Assembly (NCBI GenBank): GCA_964636685.1
Contig: CAZWUK010000018.1
Span: forward strand, 1 to 30,617
Length of the DNA stretch: 30,617 nt
DNA from: CAZWUK01 sp964636685
GTDB taxonomy: Bacteria; Bacillota; Clostridia; Christensenellales; CAG-138
Direction of reading: 5' to 3'
Below, one piece after another: positions 29,037 through 30,617 of the stretch (position 1 is the stretch's first letter; each line of letters starts with the position of its first letter). The translations under genes were made by a program, and so were the position numbers. Under the pieces are notes generated by a model. The model was not told where the DNA came from, did no database searches, and saw nothing but the letters and a program-made list of their open reading frames with translations.

Positions 29037-29373
29037 AATTTTTGCACCTATCTTCCTCGGTTACGAATTTGATGGTCATGTTCTTTTCACTCGCCCTGTC
29101 AAACTCCGCCTCCATACCGGAACTGAGGCGGTCGCCGCACACCCAGACTTCGCCGCATCTGTCCATGAGGGCGTTTCCGAAGGACATACCGAGTTTTCGT
29201 TCCGCCGGGTTGTTATCGTCCATGAACTGCGGATACAGAAGATGAGGCGCAACGGGGATGTATCCCTTTTCAACTGCAAGGCGGCAGTATTCTCTCGCCG
29301 CCTTTACGTTCGCCGCCACATCCCCGGAGTAGGGACTGCAGATGTACACGAGGGTTCTTTTGTTATCCGGCAT
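29014..29373 (-). CDS. DUF4406-type nucleoside deoxyribosyltransferase-like protein
   Basis: A 119-residue protein: TLVYICSPYSGDVAANVKAA at the start, then AVEKGYIPVAPHLLYPQF, and RCGEVWVCGDRLSSGMEAE near residues 80-98. This matches the small DUF4406 family, a relative of nucleoside 2-deoxyribosyltransferases that is common in phages and mobile elements of Firmicutes. The final catalytic-type Glu in GMEAEF is present. A GGAGG 6 bases upstream fixes the ATG at 29371-29373. It overlaps the primase start by 23 bases and the small acidic ORF by 11, typical of packed phage modules. Its role in the element is unknown. Confidence 0.85.
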   Translation of the reverse strand: MPDNKRTLVYICSPYSGDVAANVKAAREYCRLAVEKGYIPVAPHLLYPQFMDDNNPAERKLGMSFGNALMDRCGEVWVCGDRLSSGMEAEFDRASEKNMTIKFVTEEDRCKNYGRPRIL

Positions 29374-29488
29374 GGCGCACCTCCAAAATCTTGTCGAGGA
29401 GCTCATCGACAAAAAGCTCATATTCCTCTGGGGCGAGAGCGTGGACGTCCTCGACCTCAAAATCCTCGCAGAGTTCGTGGAGCTCCAT
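29363..29488 (-). CDS. Small acidic protein, possibly 5'-truncated
   Basis: A 41-residue frame beginning MELHELCEDFEVEDVHALAP and ending LLDKILEVRHAG. About a third of the residues are Asp or Glu and the composition is protein-like. It overlaps the DUF4406 start by 11 bases in operon fashion. The frame stays open upstream through about 20 more codons (FIRLTDVLRDIGYG) without a good start, so the true start may have been lost at a junction near 29500-29540. I do not recognise the family. Confidence 0.45.
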   Translation of the reverse strand: MELHELCEDFEVEDVHALAPEEYELFVDELLDKILEVRHAG

Positions 29489-29551
29489 GCCGTAGCCGAT
29501 ATCCCGCAAAACATCGGTCAGACGGATAAATATACAGGAGAAGGTGTTGAA

Positions 29552-30617
29552 ATGAGTGAACCAAGACGAGTGGGCTTAATGCAGCTGTTGATGTCAAGTA
29601 CAGGTTGTCAATTCGTTATTCCAGTATACCAAAGAAATTATACCTGGCGTGCCGAACTGGAGGTTAAGCAATATCTCAATGATTTGAGTCATATACTCAG
29701 CAAAGACTACAAAAATCATTTTATGGGAATCTTGATTTATCTCGAAAAACCAATAGATTTCAGTACGAGGGAACTTTCCGTTATCGACGGGCAGCAAAGG
29801 TTGACCACAACATTTTTGACCATCTACGCAATCCGAGAAATGTTCAAAAACGCTGGTGAATCAGACCGCGTTCAGCAGTTAGATGGACAGTATCTGACCA
29901 ATCCGTATCACAAGGACAAAATCAAGTATAATAGCCTCCACGATGGAAGGTACTCCTCGGATATGAGTTTAAAGTCTCATGGAAGCAAGAGCTACTCTTT
30001 CAGCAATGGCAACGGCAATATCGAAACCTACCAGTACGACTTGCCTGTCACCACGTTCCTTGACAGCGAGTGCAACAACCGCATTGTCAAGCATCTCGGC
30101 GTCGCCGGGGTCGGCGCGTTTACCTTTCCGAACCATGACGTTTTCCCACCCTACGCGGTCGACCATCTCGTCATTGGCGAGGGTGACGGAGCTACAACCG
30201 AGTTCAGTATGAAGTGTCCGTTGATTCAGTCCGGGACAGTCCGTATTTTTATAAACGATACGGAAATGACAGAAGGCACGGATTACACAGTGGATTTGGA
30301 GAACAACTGCGGCGACTGGTATGAAAATTACCATACGGCGGCGATGACTTGTAAAAGCGGCGGAGTATCCTTTGGAGATCTCGCTTCAAAAACACCATAC
30401 ACAGGTCGAAACTATCGAGATCCCATAGCTTGGTGGGATTGTTATGACGATACGATGTATCCTTCCTCCTGCACGGTGAGCGATGTCAGCCCGATAAAAA
30501 TAGACTTCGGTTCCGCAAGAGCCTGCAATACGTTTAAATTTGATATTCTGACCGTACCGGCGGCAAGGCTCGATACTCTTAAAATTCAGTATTCAACAAA
30601 CGATGCCGACTGGATGG
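29552..30617 (+). CDS. GmrSD/DUF262 N-terminus fused in frame to a phage tail-like protein (partial)
   Basis: An uninterrupted frame of 355 residues runs off the window. Residues 1 to about 127 are the start of a DUF262 (GmrS-like) domain: QFVIPVYQRNYTWR (20-33) and the nucleotide-binding DGQQRLTTTFL (79-89), then YLTNPYHKDKIKYN. GmrSD enzymes are type IV restriction systems that cut modified phage DNA. From about residue 128 the sequence changes to a beta-rich protein with EGDGATTEFSMKCPLIQSG, VRIFINDTEMTEGTDYTVD and SVSPIKIDF-like segments, typical of phage tail or baseplate appendage domains. The ATG has AGGAG/AAGG upstream. The codon style shifts from AT-rich to more GC-rich near 29935. 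DUF262 proteins normally continue with a helical part and an HNH nuclease, which is absent here. The frame is certain; the fusion may be real, recombinational or an assembly join. Confidence 0.7.
   Translation, partial: MSEPRRVGLMQLLMSSTGCQFVIPVYQRNYTWRAELEVKQYLNDLSHILSKDYKNHFMGILIYLEKPIDFSTRELSVIDGQQRLTTTFLTIYAIREMFKNAGESDRVQQLDGQYLTNPYHKDKIKYNSLHDGRYSSDMSLKSHGSKSYSFSNGNGNIETYQYDLPVTTFLDSECNNRIVKHLGVAGVGAFTFPNHDVFPPYAVDHLVIGEGDGATTEFSMKCPLIQSGTVRIFINDTEMTEGTDYTVDLENNCGDWYENYHTAAMTCKSGGVSFGDLASKTPYTGRNYRDPIAWWDCYDDTMYPSSCTVSDVSPIKIDFGSARACNTFKFDILTVPAARLDTLKIQYSTNDADWM

Noticed and set aside
29372..29551. Plus-strand frame open upstream of the GmrSD-like start, which would lengthen that protein by 60 residues
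   Set aside because: It runs antisense to the small acidic ORF and DUF4406 start. The ATG at 29552 has a ribosome site and begins like a normal DUF262 protein.
1..30617. CRISPR arrays, tRNA and rRNA genes, insertion sequences
   Set aside because: None was recognised on either strand: no regularly spaced repeats, no cloverleaf with a CCA-type end, no transposase frame.

Overview
The window looks like a piece of an anaerobic Firmicutes (Clostridia-type) chromosome, probably from an uncultured gut lineage. The signs are moderate GC content, strong AGGAGG ribosome sites, an S-box upstream of metK, a yybP-ykoY riboswitch on a P-type ATPase, an oxygen-sensitive two-subunit tartrate dehydratase and an Lsa-like ABC-F protein. 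Species cannot be named from sequence reading alone. There is no rRNA, tRNA, CRISPR array or recognisable insertion sequence.

Left part (1-8.7 kb): the tail of a GNAT acetyltransferase faces a flavin reductase-like gene. Next comes a Mn2+-riboswitch-controlled P2-type ATPase, probably a Mn2+/Ca2+ exporter. Then a leftward operon encodes a GT2-GtrA glycosyltransferase, a membrane-anchored phosphodiester glycosidase (NAGPA) protein and a small membrane protein. A divergent LytR-CpsA-Psr (LCP) protein follows. This block is cell-envelope glycopolymer business. An 87-bp direct repeat flanks the terminator after the LCP gene.

Middle (8.9-20.6 kb): a HAD phosphatase, a DUF2804 protein and an iron-dependent alcohol dehydrogenase run leftward. 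A ttdAB L-tartrate dehydratase operon runs rightward. A leftward pair encodes an ECF sigma factor and a membrane-anchored beta-propeller protein that is probably its partner. A TIM-barrel protein follows. An NlpC/P60 hydrolase and an Lsa-type ribosomal protection ABC-F gene share abutting divergent promoters. The ABC-F gene has an apparent three-codon leader ORF. A VanZ-like protein converges on it.

Right chromosomal part (20.6-27.2 kb): metK sits under a SAM-I riboswitch. A leftward cluster encodes an Atg22/UMF1-type transporter, a ProX-type prolyl-tRNA deacylase and a secreted protein that joins a decayed PIG-L-like domain to a decayed NAGPA domain. A small DtxR-family repressor is divergent from it.

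Right end (27.3-30.6 kb): a mosaic of truncated phage or mobile-element genes. A primase-like protein cut inside its DUF927-like region is joined to an unrelated tail. After it come a DUF4406 protein and a tiny acidic ORF. Last is an unusual in-frame join of a GmrSD/DUF262 nuclease N-terminus to a phage tail-like protein that runs off the window. It is either real recombination debris, a new fusion, or an assembly chimera. The most valuable points to check are this fusion, the attenuation leader of the Lsa-like gene, the degenerate PIG-L/NAGPA protein, the two apparently leaderless genes and the 87-bp repeat.
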